NCBI GenBank assembly: GCA_943788875.1
Contig: CALSSA010000002.1
Coordinates: 62,001-126,000 of the forward strand
From: an uncultured Pseudomonadales bacterium
Lineage (GTDB): Bacteria > Pseudomonadota > Gammaproteobacteria > Pseudomonadales > Porticoccaceae
Length of the DNA stretch: 64,000 nucleotides
Direction of reading: 5' to 3'
Shown: positions 1 through 12,052 of the stretch, in pieces
How the letters are laid out: each line of letters begins with the position of its first letter
Numbering within the stretch: the stretch's first letter is position 1
The notes under the pieces: generated by a model
Told to the model about the DNA's origin: nothing
The model's database searches: none
Seen by the model: the letters and a program-made list of their open reading frames with translations, nothing else
Program-made: the position numbers and the translations under genes

Positions 1-2
1 AG

Positions 3-362
3 CAGGTACGAGAACTAACAGCAGCACTAGTCGAACAGCATGGCGCTGACCGGTTAGGCTGTCATTTTCACGACACCAGAGCCATGGGTTTGGCCAATGT
101 CTTCGCCGCAGTGGAGTCGGGCATTCGCCGCTTTGACAGCTCTATTGCCGGTCTGGGAGGCTGTCCATTTGCGCCTGGTGCATCGGGAAATGTGGCAACT
201 GATGATATTGCTATGATGTTGCAGCAGATGGGGTTTGATACAGGCATAGATTTAACTAAGTTAATGCAGGCCTCTGATTTGGCTCAGGTATTAACAGGTA
301 CAGCCCCCGGAGGGCGATCCAAGCCTTGGCTTCAGGGTTATTTGACCAAGCAGGCGAGCTAG
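3..362 (+). CDS. mvaB: Hydroxymethylglutaryl-CoA lyase, C-terminal part (cut by window start)
   Basis: This enzyme cleaves 3-hydroxy-3-methylglutaryl-CoA into acetyl-CoA and acetoacetate, the last step of leucine/isovalerate breakdown. The frame is open back to base 3, well upstream of the ATG listed in the ORF track. The extra residues include CHFHDTRAMGLANV, the metal-binding His-x-His segment of the family, so the gene starts outside the window and the ATG at 84 is internal. Downstream, GLGGCPFAPGASGNVATDD is the family signature with the catalytic Cys. The C-terminus is of normal form. Known family members usually sit with leucine catabolic (liu) genes; whether that holds here cannot be seen. 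A 61-base gap separates it from hyuA. Confidence 0.93.
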   Translation, partial: QVRELTAALVEQHGADRLGCHFHDTRAMGLANVFAAVESGIRRFDSSIAGLGGCPFAPGASGNVATDDIAMMLQQMGFDTGIDLTKLMQASDLAQVLTGTAPGGRSKPWLQGYLTKQAS

Positions 363-423
363 GAGTTTTGCTCTCAGCGCTGGCATAACAATAAATAATA
401 ATAAGTATGGTTCGGAGAAAAAA

Positions 424-2493
424 ATGAGCTACAGACTAGGGGTAGATGTAGGGGGTACATTCACTGACCTTCTGCTGATTAACGAAGATACAGGCGACAC
501 CCACACAGCCAAAGTGCCGTCGACTCCAGAGGATTCTTCCATTGGGGTTCTCAATGGCATTGCTCGTATCTGCGATGAATCCGGTGTTAATCCAGCCGAT
601 GTGAGTCGGGTGATGCATGGGACAACCGTTGCCACCAATGCGGTACTGACGGGCCGGGGAGCAAAGGTAGGACTGGTGACCACTGCTGGTTATGAGGATA
701 CCTTGCAGGTGGCGCGATCGTTCTGTCCCGGTGGATTGGGCGGATGGGTCAGCTTTGTTAAAAAGCCATTGTTGGCACCGCTGGAACTGACTATTGGTGC
801 CCATGAGCGCATTGGTGCCGATGGTGAAATGGTTGCCGAATTAAATGAACAGCAGTTGCGCACTGATCTAAAAGCTCTGCATGCTACCGGCGAAGTCGAA
901 GCGCTAACCATTTGTTTTATCAATGCCTATATTAATGGTGCCCATGAACAGCGCGCCGCCGAGATTGCTGCAGAGATTTTTATCGATACACCAATTTCTA
1001 TCTCCAGCGACGTTGTCCCGGAGATGCAAGAGTATGAGCGCACCGAAACCACGGTAGTGAATTCCTATGTGCGTCCTGAAGTGGCCAGCTATGTGAGTAA
1101 TCTGCAAGCGGCACTGGATGACAAAATGGGCTCTGACACTCAACTGTCTATTCTGCGTTCTGATGGCGGTCTGGCTTCAGCCAGAGCCTCGGCAGAGTCG
1201 CCCGTTAATATGCTGATGTCTGGTCCTGCTGGTGGCGTATCCGGTGCGATCTATTTTTGCAGCCGCGCCGGTTACGACAATATTCTTACCTGCGATATGG
1301 GTGGTACCTCCACCGATGTGGCCTTGATTCAAAACTCCCGCGCCCGGGTTCGGCGCGAAACCATTGTCGCCGACGTAAGAGTGCGCGCCCCTTCGGTGGA
1401 TGTGCGCACAGTCGGTGCTGGTGGTGGTTCTATCGCCTTTGTTCCTGAGCTAACCAAAGCGCTGCGCGTAGGGCCTGAGTCTGCCGGGGCAGTACCCGGT
1501 CCTGCTTGCTACATGAAAGGTGGTGAACAGCCAACGGTCTGCGATGCTAATGTGGTGCTGGGTTATCTGCCCTCCGATGTGCAGCTGGGTGGCAAGATGG
1601 AAATTAATCGTGAGGCCTCCGTGGCGGCAGTGCAATCTGTGGCAGATGCTATGGGCATCGACCTGATGGAAGCCGCCGAGGGTATTATCAAGATTGTTAA
1701 TGAGTCTATGTTTGGCGCGTTGCGCCTGGTGTCGGTTGAGCAGGGCTATGACCCTCGTGACTTTGCTCTGGTTGGCTTTGGGGGTGCGGGTCCATTGCAT
1801 GCCAATGCACTGGGCGTGTTAACTGATGCCTGGCCAGTGATTATTCCCCCTGGTCCTGGTGTGCTGTGCGCCTATGGTGATGCCACCACTCAGGTGCAGG
1901 ATGAAGCAGCGCGTACTTATCTGACCATGGCCAGTGATCTGACAGATGCCAAATTAACCGAGGACTTAAACGAGTTGCGCGGGCGGGCTGGTGAGGCTTT
2001 GCTCACCGATAATATCCCCGCCTCAGAACACGAGATTACCTATCAAGCCGATCTGCGTTATGCCGGGCAGGCTTTCCAGATAACCATCGACTTTACCGAA
2101 GACGAGCTGAAAGAGAAGGGTGTTGCCCTGCTTACTGATCAATTTGATGCAGAGCACGAGCAGCTGTTTACGTTTAAGTTAGACGATGGCCATGAAATTT
2201 TAATGATTCGCGCTGTGGCAAAGGCCAGAGCCAGTGCCATTGCCGAACGTCAGATTGGTCAAACAGGTATGAGTCTGGAGCAGTGCATTATTGCTCCCAG
2301 CCGCTTCTACTACGAGGGGAATTGGTACGACGCTAACATCTATGATCGCAACAAACTCAACACCGGTTTGAAGGTTGTTGGCCCGGCAATTGTCGGCGAG
2401 ATGGACTCGACCTCAGTGGTACTGCCTGGCTTTGTTGCCGAGGTGGATGCTGTGGGTAATCTGCTGATCAATCCAGCCAATGGAGGACAATAA
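424..2493 (+). CDS. hyuA: Hydantoinase/oxoprolinase family subunit A
   Basis: This is the ATP-binding subunit of the ATP-dependent cyclic amidase/carboxylase family (N-methylhydantoinase A, 5-oxoprolinase N-half, acetone/acetophenone carboxylase subunit). The N-terminus YRLGVDVGGTFTDLLLI is the Hydant_A_N nucleotide-binding start. The hydantoinase A core includes MSGPAGGVSGA and CDMGGTSTDVAL. At 689 residues it has the normal length for a stand-alone A subunit. The start has a GGAG upstream. It is followed one base later by hyuB, so the two should form one complex. Substrate cannot be read from sequence: hydantoins, 5-oxoproline or a ketone are all possible. The nearby N-carbamoyl amidase-like gene favours a hydantoin or ureide (inference). 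Confidence 0.9.
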   Translation: MSYRLGVDVGGTFTDLLLINEDTGDTHTAKVPSTPEDSSIGVLNGIARICDESGVNPADVSRVMHGTTVATNAVLTGRGAKVGLVTTAGYEDTLQVARSFCPGGLGGWVSFVKKPLLAPLELTIGAHERIGADGEMVAELNEQQLRTDLKALHATGEVEALTICFINAYINGAHEQRAAEIAAEIFIDTPISISSDVVPEMQEYERTETTVVNSYVRPEVASYVSNLQAALDDKMGSDTQLSILRSDGGLASARASAESPVNMLMSGPAGGVSGAIYFCSRAGYDNILTCDMGGTSTDVALIQNSRARVRRETIVADVRVRAPSVDVRTVGAGGGSIAFVPELTKALRVGPESAGAVPGPACYMKGGEQPTVCDANVVLGYLPSDVQLGGKMEINREASVAAVQSVADAMGIDLMEAAEGIIKIVNESMFGALRLVSVEQGYDPRDFALVGFGGAGPLHANALGVLTDAWPVIIPPGPGVLCAYGDATTQVQDEAARTYLTMASDLTDAKLTEDLNELRGRAGEALLTDNIPASEHEITYQADLRYAGQAFQITIDFTEDELKEKGVALLTDQFDAEHEQLFTFKLDDGHEILMIRAVAKARASAIAERQIGQTGMSLEQCIIAPSRFYYEGNWYDANIYDRNKLNTGLKVVGPAIVGEMDSTSVVLPGFVAEVDAVGNLLINPANGGQ

Positions 2494-2494
2494 A

Positions 2495-4378
2495 ATGACT
2501 GCAATATTATTAGAAACCAATAAAGAGCCTCTTGAGAAAGTTGATGTTGATGGCGTGACTGTCGATATTATCGAAAACGCCTTGCGCAATGCGCGGGAAG
2601 AAATGGATGCGGTACTGTTTAGAACCGCCATGTCCCCTGGTATTCGTGAGCAGGGTGACTGCTTCCCGATGATCGCCAACAAAGACGGCAAGATGGTGGT
2701 GGGCCAGTTTGGTTCATTTATCGGGCCTTTTTTAGAAGCCTACAATGATGAGATTGAAGAGGGGGATATTATTCTCACCAACGATCCCTATATGTGTAAT
2801 GCGGCGGTGTCGCATTTGCCTGATTGGGTAGTGTTGGTGCCTGTATTTAAAGATGGCCGTCATATTGCCTGGTCGGCTATGTTCGGCCATATGTCCGATA
2901 ATGGCGGCATGGTGCCGGGCTCGATTCCCATCGAAGCTACCACCATCTTTCAGGAAGGTATTCGTATTCCGCCCACCAAGCTGTACAAAAAAGGCGTACT
3001 ACAGTCCGATCTTCTCGAGCTGATTCTGCACAATGTGCGCACGCCCCAGTGGAACCGCTTTGATCTAAATGCATTGGTGGCAGCCTGTAATACCGCCGCC
3101 AAACGCTGTGTAGAGCTGTCGGTGCGCTTTGGTGACGATGTGCTGTTTTCGACCATGGATATTATGTTGCAGCGCAACTACGATGCTATGAAGCATATTA
3201 TCGGCATGTTTATTCCCGAAGAGCCGCGGGAGTTTGAAGACTATCTGTGCGATGACGGCATGGGTATGGGCCCCTACAAAATTAAATGCACCATGTGGCG
3301 TGAGGGGGACAAGGCAATCTTTGACTTTGCCGGTACCGATCCCCAGGCTCAGAGTTCGGTGAACTTCTTTTTGAACGAAGATATGTTCAAAATGTTTTTT
3401 GGCTCATTCACCATTAATGTGGTGGATCCGCAAATTGTATTTAACGATGGCTTCTATGATCTGGTGGATGTGCGCATTCCTCAGGGCACTTTGTTAAAGC
3501 CAAATTACCCGGCGGCACTGTCGGGCAGAACCCATGCACTGGGTCGTATCTTTGATGTGCTCGGCGCTCTGCTGGGCATGGGCGCCCCTGAGATGATGCT
3601 CAATGCGGCAGGCTTCTCCGATTCACCGCACCTGTTCTTCTCTGGCTATGACAGCAGACCGGGCAAAGGCGGGGAGTGGTTCCAGCTCTTCCAGATTGGC
3701 TTTGGTGGAGTTCCAGGGCGACCTGTGGGCGACGGTCCGGATGGTCACAGCCTGTGGCCTGGATTTACCAATGTGCCCAATGAGTTTATTGAGTCCTATT
3801 TCCCACTGCGTATTGAACGCTATGAAACCATTCCGGATTCCGGTGGCGCTGGTTTGCACCGCGGTGGCAATGGCCTGAGTGTTGCCTACCGCTTCCTCTG
3901 TGATGGAGATATAGGTATTCATGATGAGCGTTGGCTAACTTATCCCTGGGGTGTGCTTGGGGGTGAGACTGGACTGCGTTCGACCAAGCGTCTGGTGCGT
4001 GTGGATGGCTCGGAAGAATGGCTGCCAGCCAAGGCTGAGGGTATTAAGGTTAAGACTGGCGATATGCTCTATTTCAATACCTGGGGTGGTGGTGGCTGGG
4101 GCGATCCATTTGCCCGGGATCCGGAGTTGGTGCGTCAGGATATCAATCGTCGACTGGTGACAGTCGAAGGGGGCAAACGCTACGGTGTAGTTATAACTGC
4201 TGATGGATCTGTGGATATGGCTGCCACTGAGACATTGCGCGCTGAACTAAAAGCCGCCGCTGGCGAACCGGCCCTGTTTAACTTTGGTGGCGATGTTGAA
4301 GATATTCGCAGTCGTTGCGAGGAGGAGACCAATCTGCCCGCACCGGTGAAACCGACCTTTATCGGTGCCTCGCGATAG
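2495..4378 (+). CDS. hyuB: Hydantoinase/oxoprolinase family subunit B
   Basis: This is the partner subunit of HyuA (hydantoinase B/oxoprolinase family). Visible family blocks include FRTAMSPGIREQGDC near the N-terminus, ILTNDPYMCNAAVSHLPD, and the glycine-rich C-terminal WGGGGWGDPFARDP. I place the start at the ATG at 2495, not the tracked 2480: a GGAGG at 2482-2486 lies 8 bases upstream, while the 2480 codon has no site and would overlap hyuA. This gives 627 residues. Translation is probably coupled to hyuA, whose stop is one base away. A TonB-dependent receptor follows after 84 bases. Confidence 0.9.
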   Translation: MTAILLETNKEPLEKVDVDGVTVDIIENALRNAREEMDAVLFRTAMSPGIREQGDCFPMIANKDGKMVVGQFGSFIGPFLEAYNDEIEEGDIILTNDPYMCNAAVSHLPDWVVLVPVFKDGRHIAWSAMFGHMSDNGGMVPGSIPIEATTIFQEGIRIPPTKLYKKGVLQSDLLELILHNVRTPQWNRFDLNALVAACNTAAKRCVELSVRFGDDVLFSTMDIMLQRNYDAMKHIIGMFIPEEPREFEDYLCDDGMGMGPYKIKCTMWREGDKAIFDFAGTDPQAQSSVNFFLNEDMFKMFFGSFTINVVDPQIVFNDGFYDLVDVRIPQGTLLKPNYPAALSGRTHALGRIFDVLGALLGMGAPEMMLNAAGFSDSPHLFFSGYDSRPGKGGEWFQLFQIGFGGVPGRPVGDGPDGHSLWPGFTNVPNEFIESYFPLRIERYETIPDSGGAGLHRGGNGLSVAYRFLCDGDIGIHDERWLTYPWGVLGGETGLRSTKRLVRVDGSEEWLPAKAEGIKVKTGDMLYFNTWGGGGWGDPFARDPELVRQDINRRLVTVEGGKRYGVVITADGSVDMAATETLRAELKAAAGEPALFNFGGDVEDIRSRCEEETNLPAPVKPTFIGASR

Positions 4379-4381
4379 GGC

Positions 4382-4399
4382 GTCAAAGATATTTTTGAC
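4382..4399. promoter_or_regulatory. Inverted repeat overlapping a -35-like hexamer upstream of the TonB receptor
   Basis: GTCAAA-6-TTTGAC is a perfect 6-bp inverted repeat in the hyuB to receptor gap. The right arm lies within TTGACA (4395-4400), a consensus -35 hexamer, although no good -10 is evident at the expected distance. It could be an operator for the receptor gene or chance. Confidence 0.25.
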
Positions 4400-4462
4400 A
4401 GTTAGTTAATAATTAAGTGAGTAAAAGTTAGATAAATAGAAAACATAAACAGGGGAAAAATA

Positions 4463-6982
4463 ATGAAAACTACAAATACTAAGAAGTTTATGGCTTTGGC
4501 CATAGCTGCCACCCTGACATCGGGAGCGGTGGCAGAAGTTACCATCGAAGAGATCGTTGTATCGGCACGGAAACGGGCAGAAAATCTGCAGGAAGTGCCC
4601 ATTGCTGTATCAGTATTTACCGAAGCTCAAATTGAGAGCGCCGGTATTCAGCGTCCGGCTGATTTTATTGGTTTGATGCCAAATGTGACCATGGTTGACT
4701 CCGCCAATGTGGGTGATACCCAAGTCAGTATCCGCGGTATTGTCTCAACCCGTGATGCAGAGTCTACCTTTGCATATGTGGTTGACGGTGTTCTGGTAAC
4801 CAACCCTAACGGCTTTAATGAAGAGCTCATGGATGTCAGCCAGATTGAAGTACTGAAAGGTCCTCAGGGCGCTCTCTATGGCCGTAATGCGGTTGCTGGA
4901 GCAATTCTTGTCACCACTAATCTTCCCGACGAGGAATTCGAAGGCAAGATGAAGGTGGGTGCAGGTAACAATGGTAGTAAAACTGCAAGCTTAACTCTGA
5001 GCGGTGGTTTGGGTGACAATATTCTCGGCCGCTTAAGTGTCAGCCACCGTGAAACCGATGGTCATTACAGCAATGCCTTTACCGGCGCTAACTCAGTTGA
5101 TTTCCTTGAAGATACCACGGTGCGTGGTCGGCTGGTTATGGATATCGATGAGGAGTTATCTCTCGATATTCGTGCAGGTAAGAGTGAAGTGAGTGGTGGA
5201 GCAATTAACTTTAACGCGGTGTTTGCTATTCCTGCGTTTGAAGCTAACTTCAGTCAGCCAGCGTTCTTTAAGGATGTCAATGAGCAAGAGTTTATTTTCT
5301 CTAACAACGTGCCGGGTGAAAATGAGCAGGAAACTTCAGAGTTTTCGATTAAGGCAGATTGGGATCGAGAGGGCGTTGATGTTACAGCGATCTTTAGTTA
5401 CAGCGATCTTGAGGAGTATCTACTCTCTGATGGCACCAGTGCCACATTTTTCGGTTATGAGGGCACACCGGCCTGTCAGGCGGATAAGGTGACATTGAAT
5501 AACCGTCCCTCTGTCTTTGGCGATGGAGGTAGTGATAGAAGCGATCTGTTTGGTGAGTTCTTCGCGCCATTCGGAGTCAACCCTGCGGGAGTGGCTGGCG
5601 ATCAGGTCTATGGTCCCTACACACCCACAGCCTGTGATGGTTATCAGTACCAAGAGCGCAATCAAACAGATACTAGCATTGAAGTTCGCCTGACGTCAGA
5701 CGAAGATGCTGGTCTAAGCTGGATCGCAGGCGCCTATGTTGCCGATATTGAACGTGAATCTGTGGTTGCCTACGGTGCGGACACAGGCAATGGCTTTCTG
5801 CGCCAGCCCTATGTGAGTGCGACGGGCCCAAATCCGACTGATCTGATGTTTAGTGATACATTTGATACTTCAGTGATGGCCGTTTTTGGTCAGGTCGAGT
5901 TTGACATCAGTGATGATATGGAGTTGGCATTTGCTGCACGTTATGACCGTGAGGAGCGTGATGTACAGAATACTGTTCCTGCAGTCGCTGCTTCAGGCTT
6001 GAGCGATAATGCGGGCACTGCTCCGATTAACCCGGCATTTAATGCAAACCTCGATGCGATTCCTAACCGAGATGCCACATTCAGTCAGTTTCAACCTAAG
6101 GTTACCTGGAGTTGGACTGCGGCGGAAGATATTAATGTCTACGCCAGCTGGGGTATTGGCTTCCGTAGTGGTGGGTTCAACTCCATTGGTAGTGAGGCTT
6201 TGATTGATTTTTGGTACAACGATAATGCTGACGGTACTAACCCGGGTAATTTGGTTGACGCCCAGTTGTCGGTAAAAGATGAGTACGATAAAGAAGTCTC
6301 CACCAGCTTTGAGCTAGGCAGTAAAATGGAATTTTTGGACAATCGATTACGCGTCAATATGGCGGTATTCCAGACTGATGTTGAGGATAATCAGTTCTTT
6401 GAATTCTATGCTGGCCCATTTGGATTGATGCGAGTGGTGACAACTATTGATGATGTTGAGATCCAAGGCTTCGAAATGGACTTTAACGCTGTGGTGACCG
6501 AGAATCTGTCGGTCTTTGGCGGAGCAGGCTTCTTGAGCAGTGAGATAATTCGCAACGACCATCGGCCCCTCTCCGAAGGCAATGATGCTCCACAGGCGCC
6601 AGACCGCACTTACAATCTTGGTGCTCAATTTGAAATGGCAGTCTCCAACAGCGTTGAAATGACCGCTCGTTTGGATTGGCAGCATGTCGGTGAGATGGCC
6701 TTCCATACACTACAGGGCGAACTTTCTCCCACGATATGGAACTCTATCTTCGGTGCTCCAGTATTTGATGCAGATATGAGTAAAGCCACGCGCGATGCTT
6801 ATGACACGCTTAATGCGCGAATCTCGTTTGATGCGGAGAATTGGGGCGTGACAATCTGGGGACGTAATATTACCGACGAAAACTATCTGGAAGAGGTGAT
6901 TCCAGCACCTGAGTTCGGCGGATCATTTGTTCACCCAAGTGCGAGGGACTCTTACGGAATTGACTTCAACTATCGCTTTTAA
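4463..6982 (+). CDS. TonB-dependent outer membrane receptor
   Basis: This is an outer-membrane active transporter driven by TonB-ExbBD. A signal peptide (MKTTNTKKFMALAIAATL... ending AVAE) leads straight into a TonB-box-like IEEIVVSARKRAENL. Next come a plug domain (VPIAVSVFTEAQIESAG, VSIRGI, EVLKGPQGALYGRNAVAGAI) and a beta-barrel ending in the typical C-terminal Phe (GIDFNYRF). The length of 839 residues is normal. RBS AGGGGA precedes the ATG. It lies between hyuAB and the cysteine hydrolase on the same strand, so it may import the substrate of that cassette (inference). A strong terminator follows immediately. Confidence 0.93.
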   Translation: MKTTNTKKFMALAIAATLTSGAVAEVTIEEIVVSARKRAENLQEVPIAVSVFTEAQIESAGIQRPADFIGLMPNVTMVDSANVGDTQVSIRGIVSTRDAESTFAYVVDGVLVTNPNGFNEELMDVSQIEVLKGPQGALYGRNAVAGAILVTTNLPDEEFEGKMKVGAGNNGSKTASLTLSGGLGDNILGRLSVSHRETDGHYSNAFTGANSVDFLEDTTVRGRLVMDIDEELSLDIRAGKSEVSGGAINFNAVFAIPAFEANFSQPAFFKDVNEQEFIFSNNVPGENEQETSEFSIKADWDREGVDVTAIFSYSDLEEYLLSDGTSATFFGYEGTPACQADKVTLNNRPSVFGDGGSDRSDLFGEFFAPFGVNPAGVAGDQVYGPYTPTACDGYQYQERNQTDTSIEVRLTSDEDAGLSWIAGAYVADIERESVVAYGADTGNGFLRQPYVSATGPNPTDLMFSDTFDTSVMAVFGQVEFDISDDMELAFAARYDREERDVQNTVPAVAASGLSDNAGTAPINPAFNANLDAIPNRDATFSQFQPKVTWSWTAAEDINVYASWGIGFRSGGFNSIGSEALIDFWYNDNADGTNPGNLVDAQLSVKDEYDKEVSTSFELGSKMEFLDNRLRVNMAVFQTDVEDNQFFEFYAGPFGLMRVVTTIDDVEIQGFEMDFNAVVTENLSVFGGAGFLSSEIIRNDHRPLSEGNDAPQAPDRTYNLGAQFEMAVSNSVEMTARLDWQHVGEMAFHTLQGELSPTIWNSIFGAPVFDADMSKATRDAYDTLNARISFDAENWGVTIWGRNITDENYLEEVIPAPEFGGSFVHPSARDSYGIDFNYRF

Positions 6983-6997
6983 TTTCAGGTAGTATCC

Positions 6998-7044
6998 AAA
7001 GCGGGCTGTGCTTTTAGTAATAAAAAGTGCAGCCCGCTTTTTTA
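6998..7044 (+). terminator. Rho-independent terminator after the TonB receptor
   Basis: AAAGCGGGCTGTGCTTTT and AAAAAGTGCAGCCCGCTTT form a long GC-rich hairpin followed by a T tract, 16 bases after the receptor stop. Confidence 0.85.
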
Positions 7045-7067
7045 TGGTTGAGAAATGAGAGTGACTT

Positions 7068-7664
7068 ATGGCGTCAAACGATCTTGATCAACATCATCTC
7101 GGTCTGGCAGCTAAGCCAGCATTATTAGTGGTGGATATGATCAATGGCTTTACAGACCCCGAGTGTCCGCTGGGAACTGACTGTCCACAAGTGGTGGCCG
7201 CTAACTGCAAACTGTTGAGCGCTTTCCGGCAACTTGGCCTACCTGTTTTTTTTACTACTGTGGTCTATCAGGATGAACAGCAGGCTTGTGTGTTTCGTTC
7301 GAAAGTGCCGGCACTAAATGTGTTGCAGTCTGGCTCTCATTGGGTTGAACTGGATTCCCGTATGGGCCGATTGGCCACTGAGCCGCTAATCGAAAAACAA
7401 TGGGCCAGTGCCTTTCATCGGACGGATCTGCACCAGCAATTACAAAAGTGTGAAGTGGATTCGCTAGTGGTAACAGGGCTCACTACCAGTGGTTGTGTGC
7501 GTGCCTCTGCGGTAGATGGTTTGCAAAATAATTATCGGGTGGTCGTTGCTCGTGAGGCGGTGGGCGATAGAAACCCCAAAGCCCATGAGGCTAATCTTTT
7601 TGATCTCAATGCCAAATACGCAGATGTGCAAACAGTGGCGGAGATTTTGCCCCAGCTAGGTTAA
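7068..7664 (+). CDS. Isochorismatase-family cysteine hydrolase (N-carbamoylsarcosine amidase-like)
   Basis: This is a cysteine hydrolase of the isochorismatase/nicotinamidase fold. The catalytic triad is visible: Asp in LLVVDMINGFTDP, Lys in IEKQWASAF and Cys in TGLTTSGCVRASAVDG. The C-terminal block AVGDRNPKAHEANLFDLNAKYADV is the pattern I associate with N-carbamoylsarcosine amidase and maleamate amidase rather than with isochorismatase itself. It is 198 residues. Upstream hyuAB would make an N-carbamoyl product if it acts on a hydantoin, which this enzyme could then cleave to an amino acid, CO2 and ammonia (inference). It follows a terminator, so it needs its own promoter or read-through. 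Its stop overlaps the convergent flavin reductase stop. Confidence 0.85.
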   Translation: MASNDLDQHHLGLAAKPALLVVDMINGFTDPECPLGTDCPQVVAANCKLLSAFRQLGLPVFFTTVVYQDEQQACVFRSKVPALNVLQSGSHWVELDSRMGRLATEPLIEKQWASAFHRTDLHQQLQKCEVDSLVVTGLTTSGCVRASAVDGLQNNYRVVVAREAVGDRNPKAHEANLFDLNAKYADVQTVAEILPQLG

Positions 7665-8140
7665 ATGTCGGCGTAGTTGCCGCGATAAAATATGAGTGGC
7701 CGATGACCTTTATCGGTAAACTCAAGCACGCGACCGACCAGAATAACATGGTCACCACCATCGTACTGATGCTCAATATTGCACTGAAAGCAGCTGCTGT
7801 AATGGGTCAGCAGAGGCACACCTGAAAGCCCTTCACTGGTTTCCAGTCCTGCAAATCGATCCGCACCAGTTTTAGCAAAGCGATTGGAGATATCCATCTG
7901 GTCATTCGCCAGAACATGAATGGCAAATGCATCCGCAGCAATAAAGTCCTCGAAGCAGTTAGTATCTCTACCAATACTCCACAGCACCAGCGCCGGATCC
8001 AGAGACACGGAATTAAAGCTGTTGGCGGTCATACCGACCTTTTGGCCATTGCTGCCCAGAGTGGTAATTACAGTTACGCCCGTGGCGAAACTGCCCAGAG
8101 CATTGCGGAGATCAATTGTGCTGAAGTTGGAATTAGACAT
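7661..8140 (-). CDS. Flavin reductase domain protein (HpaC/FMN reductase type)
   Basis: This is an NAD(P)H:flavin oxidoreductase of the split-barrel FMN-binding family, which usually feeds reduced flavin to a monooxygenase. The N-terminus LRNALGSFATGVTVITTLG, then GMTANSFNSVSLDPALVLWSI and the late HYDGGDHVILVGRVLEF are characteristic. I choose the ATG at 8140 (159 residues, normal for the family). The tracked GTG at 8239 adds 33 residues without family resemblance. It lies 143 bases downstream of fadH on the same strand and may be the last gene of that set. No monooxygenase partner is seen in the window. Confidence 0.85.
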   Translation of the reverse strand: MSNSNFSTIDLRNALGSFATGVTVITTLGSNGQKVGMTANSFNSVSLDPALVLWSIGRDTNCFEDFIAADAFAIHVLANDQMDISNRFAKTGADRFAGLETSEGLSGVPLLTHYSSCFQCNIEHQYDGGDHVILVGRVLEFTDKGHRPLIFYRGNYADI

Positions 8141-8283
8141 TATTTTTTTGTTCGATATGGTCGGATCATATTGGCCGGCAATGATGGGCGCTGAGCCGCT
8201 AAGTTGCAAGTTCTGTAAGCTAAAAATCCTCAAACCCACCTGATATTTGTATCGCCAATAACAGGCAGGCTGAGTCTTGACTA

Positions 8284-11185
<2,902 letters not shown>

Positions 11186-11290
11186 TATTGATCTCGTTAC
11201 TCGTGCAGGGCTTTTTGTTTTTAAGGCCGAACTAGCGACGCCTTTCGGGTTAGATACGGTTAACTGAGTAAGCCAGATTAAGCTGCTATT

Positions 11291-11319
11291 TTGACACTGT
11301 CAAGATCTGTTGATACATT
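11291..11319 (+). promoter_or_regulatory. Probable tetR promoter with overlapping palindromic operator
   Basis: TTGACACTGTCAA (11291-11303) is a perfect 13-bp palindrome. Its left half, TTGACA, is a consensus -35; a 17-base spacer leads to TACATT (11314-11319) as -10, only 6 bases before the TetR start codon. The layout suggests autorepression through an operator on the -35, which could also control the divergent isomerase-fadH genes. Confidence 0.45.
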
Positions 11320-11325
11320 AGGCTA

Positions 11326-11961
11326 ATGAGTCATTCTAATGTTACCGAGATACCCCGCCCCAGCTACCATCATGGTGATTTGCGGCAGGCCCTGTTAAAG
11401 GCGGCCAAAGAGTTGATCGCAGAGGCAGGGATCGAGAACCTGTCACTGCGCAAGCTGGCCGAGCGCGCCGGGGTATCCCGCACCGCGCCCTACCACCATT
11501 TCTCCGACAAGAATGATTTGCTCTGTGCTATTGCTGCAGAGGGTTTCCGGCGCCGACACCAAAGTGCCAAGGCTACCTTTGAGAATCCTCGTTTGACTCA
11601 GGAGCAAAAGTTTGAGGACTTTATCTGTGGCTATGTAAGATTTGCGGCTGACAACCCTGAAGAATATGAGTTGATGTTTGGCCGCAGAATCTGGAAACAA
11701 GCCAACAGTACGCAGGAATTACGGGATGTTGCCTATCCCTGCTTTCAGCATCAGCTGGAAATGATTCGCAGCTGGCAAGAAGCGGGGTTGTTGGCGAGCG
11801 ATGGTGTAACCGGTGACAGCGCTCTGCGAACCTCTCAGGTGATCTGGGGTGCTGTGCATGGCATAGCCAAACTGCTGATTGACGGCATTTATACTGATGC
11901 AGCGCAGATAGAAGAGATTTCCCAGTGCGCAGTTAAATTATTTATTCAAAAACCCACCTAA
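11326..11961 (+). CDS. TetR/AcrR family transcriptional regulator
   Basis: The N-terminal helix-turn-helix is clear: HHGDLRQALLKAAKELIAEAG, then LSLRKLAERAGVSRTAPYHHFSDKNDLL. The C-terminal ligand domain resembles the WHG-type TetR domain (YVRFAADNPEEYELMFG). It is 211 residues. It is divergent from the dienoyl-CoA isomerase-fadH operon, so it likely represses those genes until an acyl-CoA or fatty acid binds (inference; the ligand cannot be read from sequence). The predicted promoter lies very close to the ATG, so the mRNA would be nearly leaderless. Confidence 0.92.
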   Translation: MSHSNVTEIPRPSYHHGDLRQALLKAAKELIAEAGIENLSLRKLAERAGVSRTAPYHHFSDKNDLLCAIAAEGFRRRHQSAKATFENPRLTQEQKFEDFICGYVRFAADNPEEYELMFGRRIWKQANSTQELRDVAYPCFQHQLEMIRSWQEAGLLASDGVTGDSALRTSQVIWGAVHGIAKLLIDGIYTDAAQIEEISQCAVKLFIQKPT

Positions 11962-12015
11962 GTTATTGTTTTCAATTAAGTAAACCTGCCGACAATCTTC
12001 GATGAATTGCCGCAT

Positions 12016-12031
12016 GGGGCATTAAAGCCCC
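12016..12031 (+). terminator. Weak hairpin after tetR
   Basis: GGGGC-ATTAAA-GCCCC lies 54 bases after the TetR stop. It lacks an immediate T run, so it may be only a weak terminator. Confidence 0.3.
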
Positions 12032-12052
12032 TAAGTCATTGATTCTTTTATT

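Noticed and set aside
436-4386. Several antisense ORFs of 66-122 residues opposite hyuA and hyuB
   Set aside because: No RBS, no recognisable domain, and the sense frames are clearly conserved families.
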